From Mesorhizobium sp. (GTDB lineage Bacteria > Pseudomonadota > Alphaproteobacteria > Rhizobiales > Rhizobiaceae): 64,000 bases of DNA. Below are positions 31,100 through 40,066 of the stretch, piece by piece. How positions within the stretch are numbered: the first letter of the stretch is position 1; each line of letters opens with the position of its first letter. A program made the position numbers and the translations under genes. Location: assembly GCA_004020875.1 (NCBI GenBank), contig SAPZ01000014.1:1-64000 (forward strand), in the 5' to 3' direction. The notes under the pieces are model-generated. The model had not been told where the DNA came from and made no database searches. It saw only the letters and a list, made by a program, of their open reading frames with translations.

Positions 31100-32899
31100 A
31101 TGGGCACAGCCGACACCGGCGCCGCCTCCTGGAAATCCGACCTCGTGCTGGCGCTGATTGCCGCCTTGCTCGCGCTCGCCGTCGATGCGTGGACCGGCTT
31201 TGGGCCGCTCACCGACGCCGGCGGCGACAATGACAATCTGCTGCGTCTCGTTGAGGTCCGCGACCTGCTTGCCGGTCAGGGCTGGTTCGACCTGCACCAG
31301 TATCGTATGGGGCTGGAAGGCGGCTTCGTCATGCACTGGTCCAGGCTGGTGGATGCGCCGATCGCCGCGATCGTGCTTGCCGCCTCGGCGCTCACCGGCA
31401 GCAGGCCGCTTGCGGAGGACGTGGCGCAGGTGCTGTGGCCGGCGCTGCTCTTCTGGTCGACCCTGTTCTTCACCGCTCGTGCCGCGCGCAGCTTCGGCGG
31501 GCCCGGCTCTGCGCTGCCCGCCATCCTCATCGGCGGCGCCGGCTATTATTTCGTCGGTATCTATGCGCCGGGAGCGCTCGACCATCACAACGTCCAACTG
31601 ATGCTCACCATGGCGAGCCTCGCTCTGCTGCTCGAGGCGCCTGCCTGGCGTTGGGCTGCGCTGTTGTCCGGCCTCTGCGCCGCGCTGACGCTCGCCGTCG
31701 GCATGGAAACCGCTCCTTATGTCGCAGCCATCGGTGCTTGTGTGTCGCTGCTGTTCGTCACCGATCCAAGCGGCGAGCGGGCGATCGCCCGGGATTTCGG
31801 CCTCGGTTTCGCCGGCGTCTCGGCGCTTGTCTTCGTCACCACAGTCTCGCCTTCCGCATGGGCCGTGGGGCAATGCGATGCCTTCTCGGTCGCGCAGTTC
31901 GTTGTCGCGACCATCGCCGGGATCGGGCTGGCGGCGATCGCCTCGGTCGAACCCGCCGCCGGTAACTGGCGGCGCAGGCTGGCGTCGCTGGCCGCGCTGG
32001 GCCTCGTTCTCGGCGTGGTCGTGGCGGCGCTGTTCCCGCAATGCCTCTCGGCGCCCTATGCCAATCTCGACCCGCGCCTCAAGGAATTGTGGCTAGACCA
32101 TATCGACGAGGCCCAGTCGCTGTTCACGCTGCTCGTCCACAATCCGGCGCGCGTGGCGGCGCGTTATGCGACGCCGCTGATCGCGATCATCCTGATGGCG
32201 TTGCGCTTCCGCCGTGGCGGCTGGCGGCGGCAGGACAGCCTCGTCGCGGCCCTGCTTGGCGTCTCTTTTGTGGTCGGCGCCTGGCAGCTGCGCGGCACCA
32301 CCTTCTCGATCGCGTTCGCGGTCATTCCGCTGTCGGCCTGGATCGCGAAATGGCGGGCGCGGGCCGAAGCCGGCTCTTCGCTGGGAGTGGCGCTGCGCCT
32401 TGCGGCCGTATGGCTGGTCTCGATCAACCCGGTCTGGACCGGCGTTGCCGCCGCCGCCTCGGTGGCGTTCGAAAAGGGCCCGGCTGTCGCCGACCGCGAC
32501 ACGATGGACAGGGCCTGCGAGACGAAGGCCACCTTCGCGCCGCTTGGCGGCATGACCGGCACCACAGTGCTTGCGATCTCCAACCTCGGCGCGCCGATCC
32601 TCGTCTATAGCGGCCATAAGGTCTTCGCCGGCCCCTACCATCGCAACGTCGCCGGAAACCTTCTGGCGCTGGACGCATTTCTCGGCTCGGCGGATGACGC
32701 GCGGCGGATCGTCGAGGCGCATCGTGTCGGCCTCGTCGCCATCTGCCCCGGCAATTTCGAGAGCCGGACCCTGGCCCAAAAGGCGCCGCAGGGGTTCCTG
32801 GCTGGCCTGCTGCGCGGCAGCGTGCCGGACTGGCTCGAGCCGGTCAGCGAGACCGAGGGCAGTCCAATCGAACTCTACCATGTCAAGCAGGCTGGCTAA
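31100..32899 (+). CDS. large polytopic membrane protein, GT-C glycosyltransferase-like
   Basis: About 599 residues from MGTADTGAASWKSDL; an in-frame upstream extension is unlikely. There are ten or more hydrophobic segments. The first luminal loop carries DAGGDNDNLLRLVEVRDLL, an acidic motif where GT-C enzymes such as ArnT and STT3 keep catalytic Asp residues, followed by MHWSRLVDAPIA and ALDHHNVQL. The C-terminal 110 residues form a periplasmic domain (GHKVFAGPYHRN). It is divergent from the GT2/GtrA pair and could use their product. No close family name can be given. Confidence 0.7.
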   Translation: MGTADTGAASWKSDLVLALIAALLALAVDAWTGFGPLTDAGGDNDNLLRLVEVRDLLAGQGWFDLHQYRMGLEGGFVMHWSRLVDAPIAAIVLAASALTGSRPLAEDVAQVLWPALLFWSTLFFTARAARSFGGPGSALPAILIGGAGYYFVGIYAPGALDHHNVQLMLTMASLALLLEAPAWRWAALLSGLCAALTLAVGMETAPYVAAIGACVSLLFVTDPSGERAIARDFGLGFAGVSALVFVTTVSPSAWAVGQCDAFSVAQFVVATIAGIGLAAIASVEPAAGNWRRRLASLAALGLVLGVVVAALFPQCLSAPYANLDPRLKELWLDHIDEAQSLFTLLVHNPARVAARYATPLIAIILMALRFRRGGWRRQDSLVAALLGVSFVVGAWQLRGTTFSIAFAVIPLSAWIAKWRARAEAGSSLGVALRLAAVWLVSINPVWTGVAAAASVAFEKGPAVADRDTMDRACETKATFAPLGGMTGTTVLAISNLGAPILVYSGHKVFAGPYHRNVAGNLLALDAFLGSADDARRIVEAHRVGLVAICPGNFESRTLAQKAPQGFLAGLLRGSVPDWLEPVSETEGSPIELYHVKQAG

Positions 32900-32901
32900 A
32901 C

Positions 32902-32945
32902 GCAATGTCCCGAAAAGTGCGAAACGGCTTTTCGTCCGCACTTGC
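32902..32945. repeat. degenerate dispersed palindrome
   Basis: GCAATGTCCCGAAAAGTGCG followed by GGCTTTTCG and GCACTTGC is an imperfect version of the chromosomal element seen clearly at 61984. The 264-bp gap after it (to 33163) holds no gene I can see; it probably contains the promoter of the GGDEF-EAL gene. Confidence 0.4.
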
Positions 32946-33163
32946 ATGAACGGCAGCTGCGCATGGGGAAAAGATCGTGAGATATTTGCATTAGAAATTA
33001 CGCATAAATGAATGTTTGTGCTAGACTAGCGTTCTTTGCCCGAAGCTGATCAAGCGGCAGCGTAGGCGATCAACTCTTGGACGATGGAAAATCGATTTTC
33101 CGATACTTTTCCTAAACGCTTTGCTGCCAGTGTGGCCTAAAATACCGACATAAGAACAGAGGC

Positions 33164-34516
33164 ATGATGCAAACGACGTTTGGCACCGGTCAGCCAGGCA
33201 GGGAAAACACGGATCTGGCCTTCACGGATTCGTTGACCGGCCTCGGCAACCATCGTCGCTTCTTCGACAAGGTCGATCGCCTGATCAGCGACCGCGCCGA
33301 TGACCCCGCGCCCTTCACCGTCGGCATCCTCGACCTCGACGGCTTCAAGCCGATCAACGACCTGTTTGGCCACAAGGCCGGCGACGACATCCTGATCCAG
33401 GTGGCGATGCGGCTGCGCGCTTCCATGGATGGCTATTCGACCGTCTGCCGCATTGGCGCCGACGAGTTCGCCTATCTCTACCCCATGGTGTTCTCGGAGG
33501 AGCAGGCCGCCGAAAAGTCGCGCATGCTGATCGAGATCCTATCGGCGCCTTATGATGTCGGCGAGCGCACCGCGAGGCTGTCGGCCTCGGTTGGCTGTTC
33601 GCTCTTTTATTCCGGCGACGAGACCACCGAAATCCTCGTCAACAAGGCCGAAACGGCGCTCTATCATGCCAAGCGTTCTGGCCGCGGCCGCGTCGTCGTC
33701 TACACCCGCGAGATGGAAGAGGCGGCCAAGCGCGTCACCCGCATCGAGCAAGCGCTGCGCCGCGCCGTCTCGGCCGGCGAGGTCGAGCCGCATTTCCAGC
33801 CCATCGTCGACTTGAACAGCCGCCGCACCATCGGCTTCGAGACGCTGGCGCGCTGGACTGACCGCGACCTCGGCGTCGTGCCGCCATCCGTCTTCATCCC
33901 GATCGCCGAGGAACGCGGCATCATCGGCCCGCTGTCGCAACTGGTGCTGCGCAAGGCCACGGAAGCGGCGCGCAGCTGGCCGAAGGATCTGTTCCTGTCC
34001 TTCAACCTGTCGCCCTCGCAGCTCGTCGACCAGAACACCGGACTGCATATCCTGGCCATCCTCGACCGCACCGGCTTCGATCCGCGCCGCCTGGAGATCG
34101 AGATCACCGAGACCGGCCTGATGAACGATCCGGCCTCGGCCGAGAAGATCGTCGAGGACCTCCGCCGCGTCGGCATCCGCGTCTCGCTGGACGATTTCGG
34201 CACCGGCCAGTCCTCGCTCGGCCGGCTGCGCGAGTTCCATTTCGACAAGCTCAAGATCGACCGTGCCTTCGTCTCCTCCATCCTAGACGACCGGCCCTCG
34301 GAGCACATCATCCGAGCGATCCTGGCCATGTGCGAGGGGCTCGGCATGGATGTCGTCGCCGAAGGCATCGAGGACGAGGCGCAGGCCGACCGCCTCGTCC
34401 AGTTCGGCTGCGCCGGCGGCCAGGGCTACCTGTTCGGCAAGCCGGCCGATGCCGACGCCACCCTAGGCTATCTGCGCGATTCCTATCGAGGCGCGCTGCG
34501 TGCCAAGGCGATCTGA
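33164..34516 (+). CDS. GGDEF-EAL protein (c-di-GMP metabolism)
   Basis: 450 residues with no membrane or sensor domain. The GGDEF domain (about 20-180) has DSLTGLGNHRRFF and FTVGILDLDGFKPIND, but its active loop reads RIGADEFAYL, that is GADEF rather than GGDEF; G-to-A variants can be active or inactive. The EAL domain (about 195-440) reads FETLARW where E-A-L is usual (E kept), with LSFNLSPSQL, IEITETGLMND, LDDFGTGQSSL and KLKIDRAFV, so most phosphodiesterase metal ligands are intact. The most likely activity is phosphodiesterase, with GGDEF possibly regulatory. Confidence 0.94.
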   Translation: MMQTTFGTGQPGRENTDLAFTDSLTGLGNHRRFFDKVDRLISDRADDPAPFTVGILDLDGFKPINDLFGHKAGDDILIQVAMRLRASMDGYSTVCRIGADEFAYLYPMVFSEEQAAEKSRMLIEILSAPYDVGERTARLSASVGCSLFYSGDETTEILVNKAETALYHAKRSGRGRVVVYTREMEEAAKRVTRIEQALRRAVSAGEVEPHFQPIVDLNSRRTIGFETLARWTDRDLGVVPPSVFIPIAEERGIIGPLSQLVLRKATEAARSWPKDLFLSFNLSPSQLVDQNTGLHILAILDRTGFDPRRLEIEITETGLMNDPASAEKIVEDLRRVGIRVSLDDFGTGQSSLGRLREFHFDKLKIDRAFVSSILDDRPSEHIIRAILAMCEGLGMDVVAEGIEDEAQADRLVQFGCAGGQGYLFGKPADADATLGYLRDSYRGALRAKAI

Positions 34517-34656
34517 CCGAGTTCGGATGACCTGACCTGCGCCGCCCTGCGGAGCGGCGATCATTTGTCAGACATTAAGCCGCAAATCCGACGTTTCTCC
34601 CTTGCTCCTGCGCTTTGTCTGGCTAGGATGCGCGCCGGCCAAAGGGAGAAGAAATC

Positions 34657-35424
34657 ATGATGCCATCGGCACGTTTCGCCGACCTCGACGGCGCCTCGGT
34701 GCTGATTACCGGCGGTGGCTCCGGCATCGGCGCGGCGCTGACCGAAGGTTTTTTGCGGCAGGGCGCCAAGGTTGCGTTCATCGACATCGCCGACAAGCCA
34801 AGCACTGCCCTTGCCGACCGGCTGGAAAAGGAGCTTGGCCGCCGCCCGCTCTATCTCAAAGCCGACCTGCGCGATATCGCGGCGCTGCGCGCCGCCGCGA
34901 CGAAGGCGGCCGAAGCGCATGGCGATGTCACCGTGCTGGTAAACAACGCCGCGCTCGACGATCGCCACGCGGTGGAAGACGTAACGGTCGAGTTCTGGGA
35001 CAACAATCTCGCGATCAACCTGCGGCCGCATTTCTTCACCGCCCAGGCCGTGGCGCCCGGCATGAAGCGCGCCGGCGGCGGCTCGATCATCAACTTCACC
35101 TCCACCTCCTATCTAATCAACCATCCCGATATGCCGGCCTACACCGCGGCCAAGGCAGGCATACTCGGCCTCACCAAGGGCCTCGCCGGCAAGCTCGGCG
35201 CCGACCGCATCCGCGTCAACGCCGTGGCGCCGGGCTGGGTCATCACCGAACGGCAGCGCGAGCTCTGGGTCACGGATGAAGGGCTTGCCGCCCATGTCGC
35301 CAAGCAATGCATCAAGGACGTGATGCAGCCCGACGACATGGTGGGCACGGTGCTGTTCCTGGCGTCCGACGCCTCGCGCATGCTGACCGCCCAGATGCTG
35401 ATCGTCGACGGAGGCTTCCTGTGA
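34657..35424 (+). CDS. galD: SDR dehydrogenase, probable D-galactose 1-dehydrogenase
   Basis: A 255-residue classical short-chain dehydrogenase: VLITGGGSGIGAAL (NAD(P) loop, 18-25), VLVNNAALDD, and the catalytic YTAAK (Tyr162, Lys166) after IINFTSTS. The C-terminus keeps AQMLIVDGGFL. The assignment to galactose 1-dehydrogenase rests on the coupled downstream genes dgoK, dgoA and a lactonase, which make up the De Ley-Doudoroff route used by rhizobia. A different sugar dehydrogenase (for example for fucose) is possible. Its TGA overlaps the GTG start of dgoK. Confidence 0.83.
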   Translation: MMPSARFADLDGASVLITGGGSGIGAALTEGFLRQGAKVAFIDIADKPSTALADRLEKELGRRPLYLKADLRDIAALRAAATKAAEAHGDVTVLVNNAALDDRHAVEDVTVEFWDNNLAINLRPHFFTAQAVAPGMKRAGGGSIINFTSTSYLINHPDMPAYTAAKAGILGLTKGLAGKLGADRIRVNAVAPGWVITERQRELWVTDEGLAAHVAKQCIKDVMQPDDMVGTVLFLASDASRMLTAQMLIVDGGFL

Positions 35425-36353
35425 GCCAGGCACCCGCGTTTGCCGCGTTCGACTGGGGCACGACAAGGCTGCGCGCCTGGCTGCTCGACGGCGCCGGCAA
35501 GGTGCTTGCCGAGCGGCGCGGCGACGACGGGCTGATCACCGCCCGCGAAAAAGGTTTTGCCAAGGTGCTGGAAAGCCATCTGGACGCCATGGGCGCGCCG
35601 GAGGCGCTGCCGGTCATCATCTGCGGCATGGCCGGCTCGCGGCAGGGCTGGATCGAGGCGCCCTATATCACCGTGCCGGCGCCGATCGGCGCTATCCTGC
35701 GCGGCGCCGCCCGGATCGAAGGATCGCGCCGCGACATCCGTATCGTGCCTGGCCTCGCGCAGCGCCTGGCCGATGCGCCCGATGTCATGCGCGGCGAGGA
35801 AACCCAGCTTGCAGGTGCGGGTTTGCCGGCAAAGGGAAGGCACCTCGTCTGCATGCCTGGCACGCATTCGAAATGGGTTGCGGTCGAGGACGGCGCCGTC
35901 GAAGGTTTCGGCACCTGGCCGACCGGCGAATTGTTCTCTGTCTTGGCCACACACTCGATCCTGAAACATTCGCTCGGCGAGCATCCCGCTTCCGTCGCCG
36001 CGGACAGTTCGTTCTTCCGGCAATGGTGCGAGCGGGCCTTGGGTGAAGGCGGCGATGTCACCTCGAAACTGTTTGCCATCCGCGCCGCCGGGCTTCTGCA
36101 GGACCTGCAGCCCGCCGAGGCGGCGGCATGCCTGTCCGGACTTCTGATTGGCGGAGAGATCGCCTCGGCGAGGCGCCGCTATGGCGCCAGCGAAGCGCCG
36201 GTGGTGCTGATCGCCTCCGGCGCGCTGGCCACGCTTTATGGCGAGGCGCTCAGCCTTGCTGGCCTTGCCTTCCGCACTGTCGACGCCGATGAAGCGGTGC
36301 GCGCCGGACTTGTCGAGGCCGCGCGCGAGAACGGCATGATTGGAGGCGCTTGA
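35421..36353 (+). CDS. dgoK: 2-dehydro-3-deoxygalactonokinase
   Basis: A 310-residue kinase from the GTG at 35421 (VSQAPAFAAFDWGTTRLRAW). FDWGTTRLRAWLLDG is the phosphate-1 loop of sugar kinases. VIICGMAGSRQGWIEAPY, MPGTHSKWV and GFGTWPTGELFSVL are DgoK signatures. It phosphorylates 2-keto-3-deoxygalactonate to the 6-phosphate. The start overlaps the dehydrogenase stop (GTGA) and the stop overlaps the dgoA start (ATGA), so expression is coupled. Confidence 0.94.
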   Translation: MSQAPAFAAFDWGTTRLRAWLLDGAGKVLAERRGDDGLITAREKGFAKVLESHLDAMGAPEALPVIICGMAGSRQGWIEAPYITVPAPIGAILRGAARIEGSRRDIRIVPGLAQRLADAPDVMRGEETQLAGAGLPAKGRHLVCMPGTHSKWVAVEDGAVEGFGTWPTGELFSVLATHSILKHSLGEHPASVAADSSFFRQWCERALGEGGDVTSKLFAIRAAGLLQDLQPAEAAACLSGLLIGGEIASARRRYGASEAPVVLIASGALATLYGEALSLAGLAFRTVDADEAVRAGLVEAARENGMIGGA

Positions 36354-36988
36354 TGAGCCAGACCGCACCCTTCCCGAGGCTCAAGCGCGGCCTGGTCGCC
36401 ATCCTGCGCGGTCTCAAGCCGTCCGAGGCGGTGGCGATCGGCAAGGCGATCCACGACGCCGGCATCGAGGCCATCGAAGTGCCGCTCAATTCGCCGGAGC
36501 CGTTCGTCTCCATCGCCGATCTGGTCAAGGCGCTGCCGCAAAGCGCGCTGGTCGGCGCCGGCACTGTGCTGACCACCGCCGATGTCGACGCCTTGCACAG
36601 GGCCGGCGGGCGCCTCCTGGTCAGCCCCAATATCGATGCCGAGGTCATGGGCCGCGCCATGCATCACGGCATGGTGACGATGCCCGGTGTGTTCACACCT
36701 ACCGAAGCTTTCCAGGCGATCCGGTTAGGGGCCTCGGCGCTCAAATTCTTCCCGGCAAGCGTGCTTGGCGCGAGCGGCATCGCGGCGATCCGCGCCGTGC
36801 TGCCGCCCGCGACCCTTATCGGCGCCGTCGGCGGCGTTTCCGACAAGGACTTTGCCGGCTACAAGGCGGTCGGCGTGAGCGTGTTCGGTCTGGGGTCGAG
36901 CCTCTATAAGCCAGGCGCGACGGTCGAGGATGTGGCGCGGCGCGCCAGCGCCGCGGTCGCCGCCTGGGACGAAGCTTTCGGAGGATGA
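36353..36988 (+). CDS. dgoA: 2-dehydro-3-deoxy-6-phosphogalactonate aldolase
   Basis: A 211-residue KDPGal aldolase. GLVAILRGLKPSEAVAIGKA and IEAIEVPLNSPEPF carry the catalytic Glu region, followed by LVGAGTVLT, LLVSPNIDAEVM, VFTPTEAFQAIRLGASALKFFPA (the Schiff-base Lys in LKFFPA) and AVGGVSDKDFAGY. It splits the phosphorylated intermediate into pyruvate and glyceraldehyde 3-phosphate. The ATG at 36353 overlaps the dgoK TGA. Confidence 0.95.
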   Translation: MSQTAPFPRLKRGLVAILRGLKPSEAVAIGKAIHDAGIEAIEVPLNSPEPFVSIADLVKALPQSALVGAGTVLTTADVDALHRAGGRLLVSPNIDAEVMGRAMHHGMVTMPGVFTPTEAFQAIRLGASALKFFPASVLGASGIAAIRAVLPPATLIGAVGGVSDKDFAGYKAVGVSVFGLGSSLYKPGATVEDVARRASAAVAAWDEAFGG

Positions 36989-37863
36989 CGATGGATGGCG
37001 TTTCGGTTTTTTCCGACCACATCTGCGAGCTCGGCGAAGGGCCGAGCTACGATCCCGCCACCGACACGCTGTTCTGGTTCGACATCGTCAACGGCAAGCT
37101 GCTGGAGAAGCCGCTCGGCGGCGCGTTGAAGGTGCATGACCTCGGCGTCATGGCCAGCGCCATCGCCGTCATCGACGCCGACCGCCAGCTCATCGCCACC
37201 GAGATCGGCCTGCAGGTAAGGGACGTGAAAACCGGCAGGCTGACGCGGCACACGCCGATCGAGGCCGACAATGCGCTCACGCGCTCCAACGATTCCCGCG
37301 TCCATCCCTGCGGCGCGCTGTGGACCGGCACGATGGGCAAGGGCGAGGAGAAGGGCGCGGGCTCGATCTACTGGTTCTTCAAGGGCGAATTGCGCCGGCT
37401 GTTTTCCGGCATCACTGTCTCGAATTCGATCTGTTTTTCCGAGGACGGCACGATTGCCTACTACACCGACACAGCGACCGGGCTTCTGATGCGCGTTGCC
37501 TGCGATCCGGCGACCGGCCTGCCGGCCGGCGAAGTGAAAGTGTTCGTCGATCATCGCTCCTCGAAAGGCTATATCGACGGTTCGGTCGTCGACCGCGACG
37601 GAGTTCTGTGGAACGCTGTCTGGGGCGGCAAGGCGGTGAAGGCCTATGCGCCGGACGGAACGCTGCTGCGCGAGATCGCCATGCCGGTCACGCAGGCTTC
37701 CTGCCCCGCCTTTGTCGGCGCAAATGGCGATCGCCTGGCGGTGACTTCGGCCTGGAGCGGCAAGGACGAAAAACAGCGCGCTCTCGATCCGCAAGCCGGC
37801 ATGACCTTCCTGCTCGATATCCCGGTCAATGGGCGCTTCGAGCCACGCGTGCTGATCGCATAA
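36985..37863 (+). CDS. SMP-30/gluconolactonase family lactonase
   Basis: A 292-residue six-bladed beta-propeller lactonase. CELGEGPSYDPATDTLFWFD contains the metal-ligand Glu, HTPIEADNALTRSNDSRVHP and GALWTGTMG the substrate and metal Asn, and YIDGSVVDRDGVLWNAVWGG the catalytic Asp. In the pathway it opens galactonolactone to galactonate, the step between the dehydrogenase and a galactonate dehydratase. The dehydratase is not in this window. The ATG at 36985 overlaps the dgoA stop (ATGA). Confidence 0.9.
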   Translation: MTMDGVSVFSDHICELGEGPSYDPATDTLFWFDIVNGKLLEKPLGGALKVHDLGVMASAIAVIDADRQLIATEIGLQVRDVKTGRLTRHTPIEADNALTRSNDSRVHPCGALWTGTMGKGEEKGAGSIYWFFKGELRRLFSGITVSNSICFSEDGTIAYYTDTATGLLMRVACDPATGLPAGEVKVFVDHRSSKGYIDGSVVDRDGVLWNAVWGGKAVKAYAPDGTLLREIAMPVTQASCPAFVGANGDRLAVTSAWSGKDEKQRALDPQAGMTFLLDIPVNGRFEPRVLIA

Positions 37864-37971
37864 GGCCCAGGTTCAGCACTATCAGGCAATCGCCTTGGTC
37901 CGGTCGGTTTCCCGCAAGCCGGCCGCTGCGGCCATGCGATGGTAGCGCCTGATTTCGCCCCGGAGCATTCG

Positions 37972-39024
37972 ATGCCGCAGTCGACGCTGATCCTTGTCTA
38001 CGAGCCGGAACAGCCCTGTTTCGACCGGCTCGTGGCACAGGGCTACCCGACCGAGCGCGCCATCGAGATCTCGTCCTATCTGGCGCAGTCGACCGATCTT
38101 AGGCCGGAGTTCGGCCAGCTCGCCGCCGCATGCGAGAAGCGCGGCCTCGCTTTCAAGCCTGTCGAGCTCGACGACGCGGCGTCGATTCTGGCAAAGGCCG
38201 ATCCCGCAACAACGCTGGTTTGGACGCTGACCGACGGCATTGCCTATTTCCGTGGCGGCGCTTCGCCGGCGCTCGCCCGCCTGAACGGGCTGCGCACCAT
38301 CGGCGCCGACGATTCGCTTTTCGCGCTCTGCCAGGACAAGCTGCGCTCGGGCGCCGTGCTCGGCGCGCTCGGCCTGCCGGTGCCGGCGGCGGGCTTAGCG
38401 CGAAACGGGGCATGGCTGGTCGAGCCGCCGGCCTCGCCCAAAGGCTGGTTCGTCAAGCCCAACCGGCTCGGTGCCAAGATCGGAATCTGGCCGGATTCGC
38501 GCATCACCGATCTCGGCCATGCGCTGGAGCTTAGCCGGCGTGTCTTTGCGCACTACCGCGACGACGTCGTCGTGCAGGCCTACGTCGCCGGCCGCAACGT
38601 GCGCGCAAGCTTCCTTGGGCTGAAGCCCGAAACCGGCGTTGAGGCGCTCGGCATCTTCTTCGTCGATTCCGGCGGCGATTTTCAGACCATGGCCGACTCG
38701 ATGGCGCTCTATGGCGACACCGGACAGGCGGCGAAGGATGCGGGCACCTATGCCGAGCCGGAACTCGAGGCCGTCGGCGCCAGTCAGCCGGAGGCGGATC
38801 GGAAAATCCGCGCCGTTGCGCAAAAGTTGATCAGCGGTCTCGGCCTGAAAGATGTCTTTTCCGTCGACTTCCGGGTTGAGGCCGACGACACCGTGCACCT
38901 CATCGAGTTCGAAGTCTGCCCCGGCCTGCCCTGCTTCGATTTTCGCGGCTATTGCCGCAGGCAGTGGGACATGAGCCTTGCCGATGCGATGGCGCAGACG
39001 GCGGCCAACAGGTTTGTTTCTTAA
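37972..39024 (+). CDS. ATP-grasp ligase (D-Ala-D-Ala ligase-like)
   Basis: A 350-residue ATP-grasp enzyme. The start at 37972 (MPQSTLILVYEPEQPCF) has GGAG six bases upstream. Recognisable are LNGLRTIGADDSLFALCQDK, KGWFVKPNRLGAKIGIW (ATP loop), VVVQAYVAGRNVRASFLGL and HLIEFEVCPGLPCFDFRGY with the metal-ligand Glu. Substrates are unknown: members join carboxylates to amines, and some make peptides. It lies at the end of the galactose cluster but there is no reason from sequence to link them. Confidence 0.8.
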   Translation: MPQSTLILVYEPEQPCFDRLVAQGYPTERAIEISSYLAQSTDLRPEFGQLAAACEKRGLAFKPVELDDAASILAKADPATTLVWTLTDGIAYFRGGASPALARLNGLRTIGADDSLFALCQDKLRSGAVLGALGLPVPAAGLARNGAWLVEPPASPKGWFVKPNRLGAKIGIWPDSRITDLGHALELSRRVFAHYRDDVVVQAYVAGRNVRASFLGLKPETGVEALGIFFVDSGGDFQTMADSMALYGDTGQAAKDAGTYAEPELEAVGASQPEADRKIRAVAQKLISGLGLKDVFSVDFRVEADDTVHLIEFEVCPGLPCFDFRGYCRRQWDMSLADAMAQTAANRFVS

Positions 39025-39308
39025 ATACCCTCCACCAGCACGATCTCGCCATCGGCCACTTTCTGACGGATGGCGACGGCGCGCTGATATTCCGGCGAGT
39101 GGTAGCAATCATGCGCCGACGCCAGTGAATCGAACTCGATGATGACGTTGCGGGCGCGCCCCGGCCCTTCGACTTTTTCATGCGCGCCGCCGCGCGCCAG
39201 GAACTTCGCGCCGAAGCGGTCGAAGGCGAGCTTCGCGGCGGCGACATAATCCTTGTACCCCTCGGCGTCGCGCACATCGACATGGGCGATCCAATATCCC
39301 TTTGGCAT
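39021..39308 (-). CDS. DUF1330 family protein
   Basis: 95 residues, the whole of a dimeric ferredoxin-like fold. MPKGYWIAHVDVRDAEGYKDY and KFLARGG at the front, IIEFDSLASAHDCYHSPEYQ in the middle and KVADGEIVLVEGI at the end match DUF1330. No catalytic function is known. It ends 4 bp inside the convergent ATP-grasp gene and lies just downstream of pyrF on the same strand. Confidence 0.92.
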   Translation of the reverse strand: MPKGYWIAHVDVRDAEGYKDYVAAAKLAFDRFGAKFLARGGAHEKVEGPGRARNVIIEFDSLASAHDCYHSPEYQRAVAIRQKVADGEIVLVEGI

Positions 39309-39344
39309 TCTTTCTCTCCTGTTTGTGCCCGAGCGAACCGGTCC

Positions 39345-40043
39345 TCAGGCCGACTGCATTTCGGCGAGTATCGCTTCGGCAGCGGCGCGGCGGTCCGGCG
39401 CGGCGACGATCGGCCGGCCGACGACGAGGTGGCTGGAGCCGTTGCGAATGGCCTGCGCCGGCGTCACCACGCGTTTCTGGTCGCCATGGTCGCTGCCCGA
39501 CGGGCGTATGCCGGGCGTCACCACCGCCAGGTCGGGGCCGACGATACGGCGCACCGCTTCGGCCTCCTCCGCCGAGCAGACGATGCCGCCCATGCCGGCA
39601 TGCAGCGCCTGTTCGGAGCGCCTGAGCACCAGCGTGTGCGGATCGTATTCATAGCCGGCGTCGATCATGTCCTGCTCGTCCATTGAGGTCAGCACCGTCA
39701 CGCCAAGCAGGCAGAGCTCGCTGCCCTTGGCCGCCTCGACCGCCGCTCTCATCGTTTTGGGGTAGGCATGCAGCGTCAACATCGTCACGCCCATCTTGAC
39801 GATGTTCTCGACGCCCTTGGCCACCGTGTTGTCGATGTCGAGCAGCTTCATGTCGAGGAACACTCTCGTGCCGCCGCTGGCCAGTTCCCGCGCGAAGTCC
39901 AGCCCGCCGGCGAAGGCAAGCTGATAGCCGATCTTGTAGAAGGAAACGGCGCCTTCGAGCTCCTGCACGGCTCGCTCCGCCTCTTTCAGCGTCGGCAGGT
40001 CGAGCCCCACGATCAGCCTTTCTTGCATGGATTTGGCCCGCAT
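39345..40043 (-). CDS. pyrF: orotidine 5'-phosphate decarboxylase
   Basis: 232 residues, last step of UMP synthesis. ERLIVGLDLPTLKEAE starts the barrel. FLDMKLLDIDNTVAKG contains the catalytic D-x-K-x-x-D-I pattern, and LAVVTPGIRPSGSDHGDQKR with HLVVGRPI forms the phosphate-binding end. The start at 40043 (MRAKSMQERL) is preferred because GGAGG lies eight bases upstream; the frame is open further up without a better start. Confidence 0.97.
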   Translation of the reverse strand: MRAKSMQERLIVGLDLPTLKEAERAVQELEGAVSFYKIGYQLAFAGGLDFARELASGGTRVFLDMKLLDIDNTVAKGVENIVKMGVTMLTLHAYPKTMRAAVEAAKGSELCLLGVTVLTSMDEQDMIDAGYEYDPHTLVLRRSEQALHAGMGGIVCSAEEAEAVRRIVGPDLAVVTPGIRPSGSDHGDQKRVVTPAQAIRNGSSHLVVGRPIVAAPDRRAAAEAILAEMQSA

Positions 40044-40066
40044 CGTGTCGGCCTCCGCGAAATTGA

